Shown: positions 36,112-45,447, numbered from the stretch's first letter. The stretch is DNA of 64,000 nt from CAVXFB01 sp963760935 (GCA_963760935.1 CAVXFB010000007.1:124001-188000); one strand, 5' to 3'. Notes: a model not told the origin generated them from the sequence alone. Translations and numbers: made by a program.

Positions 36112-36516
36112 TCAACTTCCTGACTCGAAGAGGCTATTGGCCAATGCGTCGATCTGCTCCTGCATAGCCGGCACGTCGCCTCCACGCATAGCCTGTCGGG
36201 CAAGGTCTCCAATCGTCTCGCACAGTTGTCGCCGCTCTCCGGTCATCGGCCAAGGGATTGGGAACCGTCGAACGTCCTACAGCCGTAGAACCTGACGGCC
36301 GCACCCCATGTATGGTGTCGTGTGGCGGGCGAATCGCCAGAAGACGCTGCTGTTGAGAACGCCCAAGAGGCTGTAGGGGCCGATTTGTGAGACATCCGGC
36401 ACGATCATTACCACGCTGTTGTTGCAAACGGTAGCTGGATCGTCAATGGCGGTGAAACCCGGGCTGGTCGAGCTTCCCGGTAAGATGCCGCCCAGTTGAC
36501 AATGACCTCTATCCAA
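36112..36516 (-). pseudogene. C-terminal remnant of a type II restriction-modification methyltransferase (TaqI-like specificity region)
   Basis: The minus strand reads CNNSVVMIVPDVSQIGPYSL, LLGVLNSSVFWRFARHTTPY, an in-frame TAG just after GCGRQVLRL, then DVRRFPIPWPMTGERRQLCE and ending QIDALANSLFESGS. The order (LLGVLNS...F, P-I-P, then a helix ending with IDALxxxLF) is that of the TaqI-like C-terminal domain of N6-adenine methylases, including type IIG enzymes. CAG to TAG would explain the stop. The methylase core is absent; the 5' side is replaced by an IS3 element. Confidence 0.5.
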
Positions 36517-36631
36517 TGCGAATCACTTTTACACCGCCGCGCGTGAGCACTTCACCCGTTACGCCGTGACGATCGCATGAAGGGCTTCCACCTTTGAGAT
36601 AGTGACCTGTCCCCATTTTCTGTACCATGGG

Positions 36632-37575
36632 TTATGAGAGTATTGATTGGGTAACGGGTAATGGTAAGTATTCAATGCTTCGGCTGTGCTGCTGCTGGAG
36701 CGTAGGCGCAGCCGGAGCGGAAGCAGCAGCACAGCCGGCGGCAGACTCCGCCGGGGTCTGGTAGCTCAGCGAACTGCGCGGCCGCCGGTGGTTGTACTCC
36801 AGTCGCCAGGCGTCGGCCATGTAGCGGGCCTCGGCAAGGTTCGTGAACTCTTCGCGGTTGGTTAGCTCGTCTCGCAGCCGACTATGGAACGATTCGGCAT
36901 AGCCGTTCTCCCAAGGCGAGCCTGGCTCCACGTACAACGCCTCGACGCCGGCATGCGATAGCCAGCGTCGGATCGCTTTGGCAATGAACTCAGGCCCGTT
37001 GTCGCTGCGAATGTGCTTGGGCACACCTCGGATACGGAACAGTTCCACCAGCACGTCGATCACCTTCTCGGCCGTGATGCTGTGATCCACCTCCAACGCC
37101 AGGCATTCCCGCGTGTACTCGTCCACGATCGACAGCCACTTCAACGGTCGACCCGTGATGGTCCGATCGTGAACAAAATCCCAAGTCCACACGTGGTCCT
37201 TGTGCTCGGCCTTCCGCCGAACGCAACTGTTCTCGCTGTGTCCTAAACGCCGCCGTTTTCGCTGTTTCTGTGGCACTTTCAGCCCTTCTTGAACCCAAAG
37301 CCGATAAACACGTTTTCGATTCACACGCCAGCCCGATCGTCGCAGCAACGCTCAGATCCTTCGGTAACCGTAGCGAGGATGCTTGCCCACCAAAGACAAC
37401 ATCTGGGCAATCAAGCTTTTCTCTTCCTCATCCGTCAATGGCCTGTACCGCTGACTCGATCGAGACTGTTCTAACGCCCTGCACGCTCGACGTTCGGACA
37501 CGCCCAACTCGCGTTGAACATGGGCGACCGTCGCTCGACGGCGAACAGGGCTCAGAAGTTTCCCCGGATCGCCTC
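36632..37575 (-). pseudogene. IS3-family transposase OrfB with an in-frame stop
   Basis: The frame enters near 37575 (LSPVRRRATVAHVQRELGVS, ERRACRALEQSRSSQRYRPL, GKHPRYGYRRI), meets a TGA at 37352-37354 where a Trp is expected, and continues ALLRRSGWRVNRKRVYRLWV. The rve domain is complete: WTWDFVHDRTITGRPLKWLS (Asp), IRSDNGPEFIAKAIRRWL (Asp) and PWENGYAESFHSRLRDEL (Glu). The last residues EYLPLPVTQSILS are encoded by the element's end. A translation restart at 37348 would lack the N-terminal part. Confidence 0.8.
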
Positions 37576-37680
37576 TTTAAGGATAGCCTTATCCAGTTCC
37601 GCTTCGGCCAGCAGATGCTTCAGCCGCTCGTTCTCCTCCTCCAGGTGCTTTAACCGCTTGGCCTCTTCTATGAAGCCGGT
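37552..37680 (-). pseudogene. IS3-family OrfA, C-terminal fragment
   Basis: Only the leucine-zipper tail remains: EEAKRLKHLEEENERLKHLL, then AEAELDKAILKEAIRGNF and TGA at 37552. The HTH part is missing beyond 37680. It overlaps orfB in the usual -1 register. Confidence 0.7.
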
Positions 37681-37902
37681 TTGTCAAGGGGATGTGGATG
37701 GATCGGTTCACTCTTCTATCCGGGCTGCCACGTCGACAGGCCTTGCCGAATCCTCATGGGCCCATTTGTTTATGCGACGATGCCCATTCTCATACGCGGG
37801 CTCATGGTCCCAGAGTCCAAACGGGCGATCGCCGATACAATCCAAGCGAAACCTCAACCTACCCAATCATTGCGTACTCTTACCAAGCGATTGTTGTCCG
37901 GC

Positions 37903-38520
37903 TCAGGCGGCGCAGTCAACTTGCGGTGGCCGCCATGGAGTCCCGTCGCGAAGGATCGCCCAGCAGCAAACCAGCAGCCGCCGGGCCACGGCAACGATAG
38001 CGATTTTCTTCCGCGACGAACTGCCTCTGCGGACTTGCTCGTAGACTTCACGCATCCAAGGGTTGTAACGTAAGCCAATCCAGGCGATCTCCACCAGCAT
38101 CATTCGCAACAGTGTATTGCCCTGTCCGCTAATTCTTCCCTGACGATCACTGTCGCCAGACTGGTAAATCCGGGGCGACAGCCCCACGTAGGAAGCAACC
38201 TGCTTGCGGTTCTTGAAGCGGTGAGGATCATCCAGTATCGCCACCACGATCTCCGCCAGGCGCGGGCCGACGCCAGGGATGGTCTGCACCAGGCCACATC
38301 GCGTGTCACTGGTGACCAACTGGTCGAGCCTGGCTTCAATCGTCTTGAGCAGCTCCTCCACGTTGTGGAGTGACTCCATCTCTAGGGACAATTCTCCACG
38401 CCATAGGTCATCGCGGCCAATTCCGTCTACCGACCGAGCCATGACTTTCAGTATCGCCATAGACGCGGCGTTCCAACCTCGCCGGCCTTCTGTTTTGTTT
38501 CAACGGATATGGCACAGAAT
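37903..38520 (-). pseudogene. IS110-family transposase, C-terminal part
   Basis: 185 residues from ATG 38460, with the frame open a little further upstream. The Transposase_20 domain is clear: VQTIPGVGPRLAEIVVAILD (the helix-hairpin-helix-like start), VASYVGLSPRIYQSGDSDRQ, GNTLLRMMLVEIAWIGLRYN. The N-terminal DEDD RuvC-like catalytic domain is absent, cut where the IS3 element at 38538 begins. About 220 bp past its stop contain only non-coding DNA, possibly the element's end and guide-RNA region. Confidence 0.75.
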
Positions 38521-38530
38521 GGAGGCCAGG

Positions 38531-39582
38531 TTAAGCAACGGTTTCCTCGCTGGTTAATGGCAGCGTGGGCTGCCGAAGTCGCAAGTTTGCCTCTCTCCGT
38601 CGATGCCGAGCGGTTACCAACTTCTGACGCCGCTGGGCATATAGCTCCTCCGGATCACCACGGTAATAGTCCACCGGCCGCAAGAACCCCAACGCACTGC
38701 GCAGCCGCTGCTCGTTGTACCATCGGACCGTTCGGGCAATCACCTTCACCGCTTGCAGGTAATCCGTCAAGTCTTCCCACTCCAAGGCCTCGCCCAACGC
38801 GCGATTCGCCCGTTCCATCAGGCCATTCTCCTCAGGGCAGTGTGGCCTGATCCGACGATGCGTCAGTCCGTGCTCGTCCAACAGTCCGCCGAACTCACGG
38901 GAGATATAGCAACTACCGTTGTCCGAGCGAATCTCCGGTTTCACCAGCAGCCGTCCCTCAGCGTCCTTCGGCAACGTCTCCAATGCCGCCTGGGCTGCCA
39001 CGCTTACCGAATCGCCGTTCATGCCCCACAACAACTCATGATGCACGATGTAGCGGGAATACTCGTCCAAAAAACTTACCAGGAAGCAGTGCCGATCACC
39101 GACCCAAACATACTTGATGTCCGTGGCCCAAATCTGATTCGGACGGCTAGGCTTCTCCACTTCTTCTCGCCGACGCTTCGTCCGCCTTCTCCAAGGACAC
39201 ACCAGCTTCGCCTCCCGCAGAATCCGATACACTGTCGAACTGCTCACGTATGCCACGTCCTCGTCCACCATTCGCCAGGCTAACTCTCGATGGCGAAGCT
39301 CCGGGTGTTTCAGTGCGTATTCGATCACTGTAGCCTTCTCCTCCGGCAATGCCTCATAGGGTTGAACAGGCTGCGGCGGCGGCCCGGAGAGTCCTTCCGC
39401 AACTCGCAGGGCCGCCGCCCGCAGCCAGCGGTAATACGTCGTTCGGCTCACACCCAAAGCCGACAGTGTTCGCTCCGTCGGCCAGCCGCTCCGCCGCTTC
39501 GTCAACTCCACCTCCTCTTGGACCCGTTGCTGTAACTCCGTCGGCATCTTGCCGTGATCTTCTAGTCCGAAAGCGTTTTTTT
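38531..39582 (-). CDS. IS3-family transposase OrfB (made as an OrfAB fusion)
   Basis: Enters from OrfA by a -1 shift at the A8 run 39575-39582 and reads KKNAFGLEDHGKMPTELQQR. An HTH_21 region (RSGWPTERTLSALGVSRTTY) is followed by the rve core: NQIWATDIKYVWVGDRHCFL (Asp), PEIRSDNGSCYISREFGGLL (Asp) and CPEENGLMERANRALGEALE (Glu). The stop TAA at 38531 lies at the very end of or just beyond the inverted repeat. No internal stops are present, so the enzyme may be functional. Confidence 0.87.
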
Positions 39583-39858
39583 TAGCTCCAGGTTCTCCGC
39601 CGTGATCTCGGCCACCACGCCCTTCATCCGAGCCAGTTCCCGCTCCAACCGCTCCTGCTTGGCGTCGGGCTTCTGCGGCCGCTCGTCGAAGACCGCCTCG
39701 GCCGATCCCAAAAGCCGCTTCTTCCAGTCGTAGAATTGCGTCGGATGGACGCCTTCCCGGCGACACAACTCCGACACCTCTACGCCAGGTTGCATGCTTG
39801 TCAGCACGATCCGCAGCTTCTCCGCCGCCGTCCACTTCCGCCGCTTCTTTTCGCTCAT
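39562..39858 (-). CDS. IS3-family OrfA
   Basis: 98 residues: MSEKKRRKWTAAEKLRIVLT, an HTH_Tnp_1 domain with VSELCRREGVHPTQFYDWKK, and a leucine-zipper C-terminus (ARMKGVVAEITAENLELKKT). It binds the element ends and supplies the N-terminus of the OrfAB transposase. The slippery A8 lies at its penultimate codons. Confidence 0.87.
   Translation of the reverse strand: MSEKKRRKWTAAEKLRIVLTSMQPGVEVSELCRREGVHPTQFYDWKKRLLGSAEAVFDERPQKPDAKQERLERELARMKGVVAEITAENLELKKTLSD
39575..39582 (-). promoter_or_regulatory. A8 slippery site for -1 frameshifting between OrfA and OrfB
   Basis: On the minus strand GAG CTA AAA AAA ACG is read in OrfA; moving back one base gives AAA AAC GCT, which enters OrfB. An A-run at this position is the standard IS3 arrangement. 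Confidence 0.75.
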
Positions 39859-40038
39859 CAGCTTCCGCCTCGCCTCATCGTAATGGGTTCAGAGGAAACC
39901 GTCACCTACCTTAGCCTATGTGCCATTTGGGCTGAAACACTACAGCAACCAACAACCATTCCCTTAGCCTGGCGGCGTTTCCGAAAGGCGATAAGAACGG
40001 GCGAAGGCTCCCGTTGATGATAAATACCCCAATCTTAA

Positions 40039-41568
40039 TTTTACTGCGCAGGATTGATATTGCGTAAATCGGCGAGTTTGGCGAAGCTGTAGCCATCCAA
40101 CACGGAGGGCTTGGCATGGACGCCAAACAGATTCGCCAGTTGAAGCCGATGCTGACACGTTACTTGAAACAGTTCGACGATTGCTTTACCCAACGGCAGA
40201 CGCGGGCTCATTTCTCGACCTATGTCGAGGGCCAATTGTCCAATCTCAGCGAAAAAAGCTGTGAACCGATCGCCGTTGCCGCCGGGATTCCCCCGCGAAA
40301 CTTGCAGGAGTTTTTGTCCACCTACAAGTGGGAAGAAGATCGCACTCGAAATCGCTTGCAAGAGATCGTGATCCGGGACCACGCTGGTCGCAATTCGGTC
40401 GGCATCATCGACGAAACCAGCGACGTGAAGCAAGGAGGCAAAACCCCTGGCGTCAAACGGCAGTGGTGCGGCACGGTTGGTAAGACGGAAAACTGCATCG
40501 TCACCGTGCATCTCGCCTACGCCACCGGCGATTTCCATTGCCTGTTGGACGGCGACTTGTTTCTGCCCGAGGACTGGTCGGACGACCGCGCCCGTTGCCG
40601 CGCGGCGGGCATTCCCGACGATGTGGTGTATCGGCCGAAATGGAAAATCGCTTTGGAGCTTTTCGACCGCGCGGAAGACAACGGAGTGACGTTCGACTGG
40701 CTGACGTTCGACGAGGGATATGGCGGAAAGCCCGCGTTTTTGCGGGAATTGCACGGTCGCAAGCAGTGTTTTGTGGGCGAAGTGCCGAAGACGTTCACCG
40801 GCTGGATTCACGAGCCGCGCGTAACGGATCGCCCGTTTCGGCGAGCCAAGGGGCGTGGCCGCAAGACGCCGCGAGCCATTGCCGGCAGCCGTCCGGCCAT
40901 CAGCGTTGAAAACATGCTCAAATACTCGCCGGAACTGCGGGACCAGGAGTGGGTGCGGTATCGCGTCAAGGACGGCGAAAAGGGGCCGATGGTTTGGGAG
41001 GCAAGACACGTTTGGATTACGGTCAAGGATGAGAAGGGCTTGCCCGGAATGCGGCTGCATCTGGCGGTAGCCCGCAATGTCTTGGACCCGGCGGAGATCA
41101 AGTTTTTCCTCGGTGACGCTCCGTTGGAGACGAGCGTGCAAACCTTGTTGCTGGTGGCGTTCTCGCGATGGCGTGTTGAACGGTGTTTTGAGGATCAAAA
41201 ACAAGAAGTCGGGCTCGATCAATGGGAAGGGCGTCACTGGCTGGGATTGAAGCGACACTTGATCCTGACATCGGTGAGCTACTTGTTCATGGCGCGAGTC
41301 CGCGAGACTTTGCGGGGGAAAAAATCCCGAGTTGACCGTGTGCCAAGTACATACGGCAATGGGATCACTGGTGCGGAGTTGGTGGCTTAGCGGTCGGGCG
41401 TCTGCGGCACTGATTGAAGCAACCGCAAGGACAATCCAGCACTGGCAACAGCGCAATGCAACAGCACGGCGATGCCACATCAAGCGAACACGAAAGAAAC
41501 TGCGACACCTGGGCATTTATCTGAAAAACCTCATACGCTGCAAATGGCCGTAATCCTGCGCAGTAAAA
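40039..41568 (+). mobile_element. IS701-family insertion sequence with 17-bp perfect inverted repeats and TTAA target duplication
   Basis: TTTTACTGCGCAGGATT (40039-40055) and its exact inverse AATCCTGCGCAGTAAAA (41552-41568) bound a 1,530-bp element. TTAA flanks both sides (40035-40038 and 41569-41572), consistent with the 4-bp duplications of IS701. Confidence 0.9.
40116..41553 (+). pseudogene. IS701-family transposase with a single-base frameshift near its C-terminus
   Basis: The main frame has MDAKQIRQLKPMLTRYLKQF, then VGIIDETSDVKQGGKTPGVK (first Asp), DWLTFDEGYGGKPAFLRELH (second Asp) and LLVAFSRWRVERCFEDQKQE (Glu region), all standard IS701 blocks. Near 41317-41327 (G5A6 run) the frame is lost; the next frame continues NPELTVCQVHTAMGSLVRSW and a basic tail to 41553. 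Removing one G restores RGKNPELTV. All DDE residues lie before the break. Confidence 0.85.
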
Positions 41569-41664
41569 TTAACAGCGGCGTCACGGTGAAGCCGGGGCGA
41601 AAGCTTTTACGAGAACCGTCGAACAACTGACATCACAATCACTCTTCAACCAAGGACTACAAAC

Positions 41665-41802
41665 ATGCCCGATCTCAAAGACGGCGAATCGACCCAGGTG
41701 CAAGGGTCGGGCCGTGCGCCGTACATCCTGAAGAACGTGGGCGGCGTCCATTCCTGCACCTGCCCGGCCTGGCGCAATCGCCAGAAAAAGGTGGTATTCT
41801 GA
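41665..41802 (+). pseudogene. N-terminal fragment of a SWIM-type zinc-finger protein (DNA ligase-associated type)
   Basis: 45 residues: MPDLKDGESTQVQGSGRAPY, then GGVHSCTCPAWRNR, then an unrelated QKKVVF and stop. The CxCPAWRN segment is the first half of a SWIM finger as it occurs at the start of planctomycete proteins that carry a DNA-ligase domain; the CxH second half is missing. The gene appears cut 3' of 41785. The ligase link is from memory of such proteins and not certain. Confidence 0.45.
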
Positions 41803-42046
41803 CGCATCCGAGAAAACGGATGACTTGATGCGGCGTGAGCGAGCCGAACGATCAGCCTTACTTTCGGCGCGGTTAGCGACGTAAGGTGCAGGCGTTGGTT
41901 AGGCCAATGTCTGTTTTCTAATCTCTCTCAAAAACACTCGCTGATCGGACTTGAGTAGCCGTCGGCATGGTGTGCGCTCTGTCCGGCATAGCCGGCGAAA
42001 GGCAACTCGGCCCTCAATCACGGCAATTGCCAAGCGTTCGTCGGGG

Positions 42047-42649
42047 CTACGGTTCCATCTCGTCCAGATCGCCGAGGCTATCGCGAGAGATTCGGCGGAA
42101 ATAGGCCTGGCCCGGCTCCTTCTGCGAGCGCTGTTGGCCAACGGCCGGCCAAGCCTTGGTGTCTCTGAGTTCCGGCATGATCTCGGCAATTTGGTCAACC
42201 AGCGTGCCGGCCAAGCGGCGCACCGAGGCCTGTCTTGCTCGCTCCTCAATCGATCGAACGGTCTTCATCATTCGCAGTAGCTGCGCACGCAATTGTATCG
42301 ACGCCGATAACTCGTCGTCCGGCTCGAATAGCAATTCCGTCGTTGGCACCTGCAGTACCTTGCGCCAGCGATGCAGTTCGCTCAATAGCATGTCGGAACA
42401 TGGGTGTTCTTGTCTCTGCACTTCTCGCTCGGAGATGCCCAGCCGCGAAGCCACCGTATGCCGCGTTATCCCCTCGCGCCGGCGCACTTCGCTTAGGCGG
42501 TGCAGCGGTACAGATGACGAAGCGGCCGGTGGCCGCGCATCGCCGCCCCCGTTCTTCGGTGCCGTGGTTCCGTCGCCGCCGTCTTGCGACCAAACGGCGG
42601 CGTGTGGAATCGCCCCAGTAGACAACGTATAGTCGGTTGTGGTGTCCAT
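42047..42649 (-). CDS. XRE-type helix-turn-helix protein
   Basis: 200 residues from ATG 42649. After a low-complexity N-terminus of about 45 residues comes an HTH_3-type domain (LSEVRRREGITRHTVASRLG, then SEREVQRQEHPCSDMLLSEL) and a helical C-terminus with LLRMMKTVRSIEERARQASV and LVDQIAEIMPELRDTKAWPA. Similar proteins recur in planctomycete genomes; the target is unknown. It may be a chromosomal gene bordering the IS graveyard. The 3' side is free of genes for 240 bp. Confidence 0.65.
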   Translation of the reverse strand: MDTTTDYTLSTGAIPHAAVWSQDGGDGTTAPKNGGGDARPPAASSSVPLHRLSEVRRREGITRHTVASRLGISEREVQRQEHPCSDMLLSELHRWRKVLQVPTTELLFEPDDELSASIQLRAQLLRMMKTVRSIEERARQASVRRLAGTLVDQIAEIMPELRDTKAWPAVGQQRSQKEPGQAYFRRISRDSLGDLDEMEP

Positions 42650-43115
42650 CGCAGACTCCTTCCTTGCGCACGCCCGAATCGGGCCAAGCGCAACGATTGT
42701 GGACCTACTTCACCGCGCCGCCGAAGAGAAGAACCGCGAGCACGCCTATCGGACACAGGCCAAGGACAAGCGTAGAAAATAAGTGCGTATCGTCCGAACG
42801 CTGGGCTAGTGTCACAATCAGGGCGAGCGCCGATCCCAATCTCGGCAGCAAGCCATCGCACGGATATCTAATGGCCCCGAAGGACCCATTGAAGAAAGCA
42901 GTTTGGCGTCCATTCGGACTTCGCTTTTACGCAATTGTCGTGCCGTACCCACGATGTACTGCCAATTCGGCCAAAAGACGCATAAAACCGTGCAGTAAGC
43001 GGGTTCCGCCGAGCATCGGCCGTCCCAACCGGCGGGCCCGGTTGATCAAATACGCCGCACAGGGCGTATGGTTCTGCAACAGCAAGCCAATAGTAGGGCC
43101 GGCACGAAGAGCCGG
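42650..43115. other. Intergenic stretch, no intact gene
   Basis: 466 bp. A short plus-strand frame ending at 42782 (VDLLHRAAEEKNREHAYRTQ...) looks like a truncated C-terminus but is not identified. Nothing else is clear. Confidence 0.3.
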
Positions 43116-43709
43116 TCACGACCCACTGTCGCCGGGCTCTTCGTGCACAAGCGGGACGTCGCTAGGAAGGTGCACTCCGCAACGGCGATAGCGCGTGTAG
43201 CGTCGCAAGGCATCCTCGATGATTGGCAATGCCGCAGCCACCGGCTGAATCTCGTCGACCGTCACCGCTTTCCCTTCCAGGGTCTTGTAGTCTTCGAAGA
43301 AGCGGCGGAGCATCGCCAATTTCGGTCGCGGCAGGTCGTTGGCTTCGCGGTAAACGTCGTATTGAGGATCGTCAATGTTGACGGCCAGAATCTTGTGATC
43401 CGGCCGGCCGGCATCCAACATCGTCATCACGCCAATCGTTCTGGCCCGCATCAGCGTCAGCGGGGCCACGGGCTCCTGGCAAAGAACCAGCACGTCCAAA
43501 GGGTCGTTATCTTCGGCCAGAGTCTGCGGAATCAGACCGTAATTGGCCGGATAATAGACCGCCGAATAGAGGACCCGGTCGACTTTCAAGAGCCCCGAGA
43601 CTTTATCCAGTTCGTACTTGACCGATGAACCCATGGGGATTTCAATCACTGCCGTATACTTGATCGGCAGCTCTTCCCCCAGAGCTACGTCATGCCAAGG
43701 ATGGACCAT
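43116..43709 (-). CDS. ppa: Inorganic pyrophosphatase (family I, soluble)
   Basis: 197 residues from ATG 43709 (MVHPWHDVALGEELPIKYTA); an ATG at 43733 is also possible. The signature DNDPLDVLVL, the YPANYGLIPQTLAED segment and VDRVLYSAVYYP are diagnostic. It hydrolyses cytoplasmic PPi to drive biosynthesis. The first conserved part is typical; the C-terminal tail (TRYRRCGVHLPSDVPLVHEE) is a little longer than usual. It is divergent from the CDF transporter gene with about 300 bp between starts. Confidence 0.93.
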   Translation of the reverse strand: MVHPWHDVALGEELPIKYTAVIEIPMGSSVKYELDKVSGLLKVDRVLYSAVYYPANYGLIPQTLAEDNDPLDVLVLCQEPVAPLTLMRARTIGVMTMLDAGRPDHKILAVNIDDPQYDVYREANDLPRPKLAMLRRFFEDYKTLEGKAVTVDEIQPVAAALPIIEDALRRYTRYRRCGVHLPSDVPLVHEEPGDSGS

Positions 43710-44007
43710 GTTTGCTCTCCCGGGCTTGGGCACGGTGGGATCGTTGCGATTACAAAACGGCTGGCGATCCGAACCATCGTCTTATTATATGTGTCTCGCT
43801 CAAACTGGCCAACAAGCACGCGCACAACCACGTACAACGACCTGGCCACCCTCTCCGCAGACCGCCAAATCGACGGATCCCGCCAACCACGCTCTGTCAT
43901 GGCCAACTTTCTGGCAAATTTGTGCAACTTTCACGCAGCGGCGCACGTTTACAGTGAACCGCCGCCCGACTATAACTGACCAATCTGCCCCTCAAGATTG
44001 CCGCCGC

Positions 44008-45447
44008 ATGGAAGAAGCCTCCGCCTATCCGCCGTCCGCCGAAGCCAACCGCGAAAAGCAGTGGGTGGCCCTGAGTTCATTGCTGGCGGCCATTTTGCTA
44101 ACCGGCACGAAGTTGGGCGTTGGGTTGTGGACCAATAGCCTCGGAATTCTCTCTGAAGCGGCCCACTCGGGCCTCGATCTGGTCGCCGCCGCCGTCACGC
44201 TCTGGGCCGTTCGCGTCTCGAGTCGACCGGCTGATCGCGAACATACCTATGGTCACGGCAAGATCGAAAACCTCTCAGCCCTGTTTGAAACGGTCCTCTT
44301 GTTGGTGGCCTGCTTCTGGATCGTCAGCGAGGCCATCGACCGACTGTTCTTCGCCGAGAAACTCGTGGTCGATGCAAACGTATGGGCATTTCTGGTGGTC
44401 ATCCTGTCAATAGTCGTCGATTACACCCGATCGCGGGCGCTGAAGAGGGCGGCCGAAAAGCATGATAGCCAAGCTCTGGAGGCCGACGCCCTGCATTTTT
44501 CCACGGATATTTGGTCATCGGCCGTGGTACTTGTCGGGCTCTGCGGAGTCCTTGCTAGCGAGTATTTCAAACTGCCGTGGCTAATGGGGATCGATGCGGT
44601 GGCGGCACTGGGCGTAGCGATTATCGTTGTCGGCGTGAGTTTTCAACTCGGCAAGAAGTCGGTGAACGACTTGCTCGATACGGTGCCCAGTGCCCTTCGC
44701 GATCAGGTGGCCGAAGTAGCCCAGTGTGTGCCCGGCGTGGAGCAAGTCAGTCGGTTGCGACTTCGTCGCAGCGGGCCGGAGTTTTTTGCCGACGTCACGG
44801 TGGCCGTGGGACATGCCGCGGCATTCGAGCGGGCCCACGACATTGCACACGACGTCGAAGCCTCGCTGCATTCGATCCTCCCGCGGTCCGATGTGGTCGT
44901 TCACGTTGAGCCCATTGCCGCCGGCGACGAAGAAGTGACTACAGTGGTACGGCTCTTGGCCGCAAGGCACGGGCTTGGCGCCCACGGCATTCGCATCTAC
45001 GAAGAGAAACAGCAGCGATGGTTGGAATTACACCTGGAAGTGAGCCACGACCTGTTGCTCGACGAGGCCCATCGCCAGGCGACGGATTTTGAGCGGGCGT
45101 TGCGGCAAGCCCTGCCCGGCGTCACCCGTATCGTTACGCACATCGAACCGGCCGGCGACGCTGCCTCGACCATCCGTGGTGAGCCGGCCGGCCAATTGCA
45201 GGTTCAGCGGGCAATCGACCAGTTTTTGCAAGAGAATGCGCCCGGGGTTAAAGCCCACGACATTCGTGTTCAGTCGTCCGGCGGAGAGCGATACGTATCG
45301 TTCCACTGCACGCTGGCCGCCACGACGTCGATCACCGATGCGCACGACCTAACGGTTCGCCTCGAAGAGCACCTCCGCCGGAAGGTCCCCGGCCTTGGCC
45401 GAGTTGTGATCCACGTCGAGCCGGAAAAGCCTGCCACAGGCGACTAG
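44008..45447 (+). CDS. CDF cation-efflux transporter with three C-terminal dimerisation-type domains
   Basis: 479 residues from ATG 44008 (MEEASAYPPSAEANREKQWV). Six transmembrane helices (VALSSLLAAILLTGTKLGVG onward) carry the metal site: SEAAHSGLDLV, EHTYGHGKIENLSALFETVL and EADALHFSTDIWSSAVVLVG. Instead of one cytoplasmic ferredoxin-like (ZT_dimer) domain it has three in tandem, each ending with HVEP/HIEP/HVEP (residues about 230-310, 315-390 and 395-470). CDF proteins export Zn, Fe, Mn or Cd in exchange for protons. The repeated regulatory domain is unusual. Confidence 0.88.
   Translation: MEEASAYPPSAEANREKQWVALSSLLAAILLTGTKLGVGLWTNSLGILSEAAHSGLDLVAAAVTLWAVRVSSRPADREHTYGHGKIENLSALFETVLLLVACFWIVSEAIDRLFFAEKLVVDANVWAFLVVILSIVVDYTRSRALKRAAEKHDSQALEADALHFSTDIWSSAVVLVGLCGVLASEYFKLPWLMGIDAVAALGVAIIVVGVSFQLGKKSVNDLLDTVPSALRDQVAEVAQCVPGVEQVSRLRLRRSGPEFFADVTVAVGHAAAFERAHDIAHDVEASLHSILPRSDVVVHVEPIAAGDEEVTTVVRLLAARHGLGAHGIRIYEEKQQRWLELHLEVSHDLLLDEAHRQATDFERALRQALPGVTRIVTHIEPAGDAASTIRGEPAGQLQVQRAIDQFLQENAPGVKAHDIRVQSSGGERYVSFHCTLAATTSITDAHDLTVRLEEHLRRKVPGLGRVVIHVEPEKPATGD

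Larger units (their letters stand above)
36608..37680 (-). mobile_element. IS3-family (IS407-like) element, 5' truncated
   Basis: The 3' terminus TGTCCCCATTTTCTGTACCA begins at 36608 and recurs at 24711-24782. Inside are orfB (with one stop codon) and only the tail of orfA; the other terminus is missing at about 37680, where IS110-associated sequence begins. Confidence 0.7.
38538..39904 (-). mobile_element. IS3-family element, apparently complete
   Basis: ACGGTTTCCTC at 38538-38548 and its inverted copy GAGGAAACCGT at 39892-39902 mark the ends. OrfA, OrfB and an A8 slippery run are all present. It sits inside or against the IS110 remnant, which it truncates. Confidence 0.75.

Noticed and set aside
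35744..36295. 183-residue open frame on the plus strand
   Set aside because: Largely antisense to the methyltransferase remnant and otherwise composed of basic, Ser/Arg-rich shadow sequence without any motif.
40041..41516. 491-residue open frame on the minus strand
   Set aside because: It is fully antisense to the IS701 transposase, which has clear motifs, inverted repeats and target duplication. The antisense frame has no family features.
43618..44007. N-terminal extension of the CDF transporter frame
   Set aside because: The extension overlaps the 5' part of the divergent pyrophosphatase gene and its promoter and lacks transporter features; the ATG at 44008 fits the family.
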